Source of the DNA: Nitrospirota bacterium
GTDB lineage: Bacteria > Nitrospirota > Thermodesulfovibrionia > Thermodesulfovibrionales > UBA6898
Length of the DNA: 64,000 bases
Assembly: GCA_021825365.1 (NCBI GenBank)
Contig: JAKAHR010000007.1
Coordinates: forward strand, 56,249-120,248
Direction of reading: 5' to 3'
Position 1 is the stretch's first letter, and every line of letters starts with the position of its first letter. Below the pieces are notes generated by a model that did no database searches, was not told where the DNA came from, and saw only the letters and a list, made by a program, of their open reading frames with translations. Shown piece by piece: positions 63,973 to 64,000 of the stretch. The translations under genes were made by a program, and so were the position numbers.

Positions 63973-63992
63973 CGGAGGGAGGAACCCCTCCG
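63973..63992 (-). other. Hairpin in the leader of the NrpR-like gene
   Basis: CGGAGGG (63973-63979) pairs with CCCTCCG (63986-63992) around six bases, 20 bases before the ATG at 63952. It could be the end of an upstream gene's terminator or a local regulatory structure; there is no T-run on the minus strand. Confidence 0.3.
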
Positions 63993-64000
63993 GATATCTA

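Overview
The window looks like the chromosome of a Gram-negative, GC-rich, probably anaerobic bacterium. It has an outer membrane (Mla lipid transport, a type II secretion system, porins), abundant multiheme c-type cytochromes, a DUF3786-family gene, and a NrpR-like nitrogen repressor beside a P-II protein. Nitrospirota or Desulfobacterota fit best. This is an inference from gene content; there is no 16S gene to settle it. Almost all of the window is ordinary chromosomal coding sequence. I see no insertion sequence, phage, CRISPR array or rRNA operon.

Layout. 1-74: start of a divergent ABC transporter ATPase, cut by the window edge. 146-5277: a seven-gene operon in which an RsbU/RsbW/STAS partner-switching module runs directly into mlaE-mlaF-mlaD and a lipoprotein gene. 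5285-9108: cardiolipin-synthase-like phospholipase D, leucyl aminopeptidase, a zinc-dependent phospholipase C-like protein and a small unknown gene. 9174-20308 (minus): a complete type II secretion operon, gspC-D-E-F-G-H-I-J-K-L-M-N, whose secretin carries an unusual C-terminal domain resembling a subtilase propeptide. 20309-30012: a riboswitch-like leader with terminator, followed by two tandem copies of a porin / periplasmic multiheme cytochrome / multiheme lipoprotein cassette. This is the architecture of the Geobacter OmbB-OmaB-OmcB porin-cytochrome complexes for electron transfer across the outer membrane. 30115-36018: moeA, tRNA-Val(GAC), an AT-richer secreted S8 protease gene and a PilZ protein. 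36108-42418: thrS-infC-rpmI-rplT-pheS-pheT. 42433-51627: metal-binding protein, heme-motif sensor kinase, NifV-like synthase, fabG-acpP-fabF-rnc, cation efflux protein and rpoD. 51689-54669: thioredoxin-like protein, fused MobB-MobA, YajQ, a 52-residue Cys-rich protein and a frameshifted DUF3786 gene with a perfect palindrome at the lesion. 54793-59875: cdaA-ybbR-glmM and comEC. 59922-63952 (minus): response regulator/kinase hybrid, hemB, IscA-like, glnB and nrpR-like.

How the parts fit. The type II system can export exoproteins such as the S8 protease and could help place outer-membrane cytochromes. The two cytochrome cassettes would carry electrons from periplasm to cell surface. A possible cyclic-dinucleotide riboswitch, a PilZ protein, YajQ and a diadenylate cyclase show a strong second-messenger presence. 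Several genes use non-standard starts (CTG for mlaF, ATT for thrS, ATA for infC). Several others have a -10 box only 5-9 bases before the ATG and no Shine-Dalgarno sequence, which suggests leaderless mRNAs.

Largest unassigned stretches: 20441-20892 (AT-richer, no convincing gene), 25296-25682 (promoter plus structured leader) and 31555-31693 (nothing clear beyond the tRNA).
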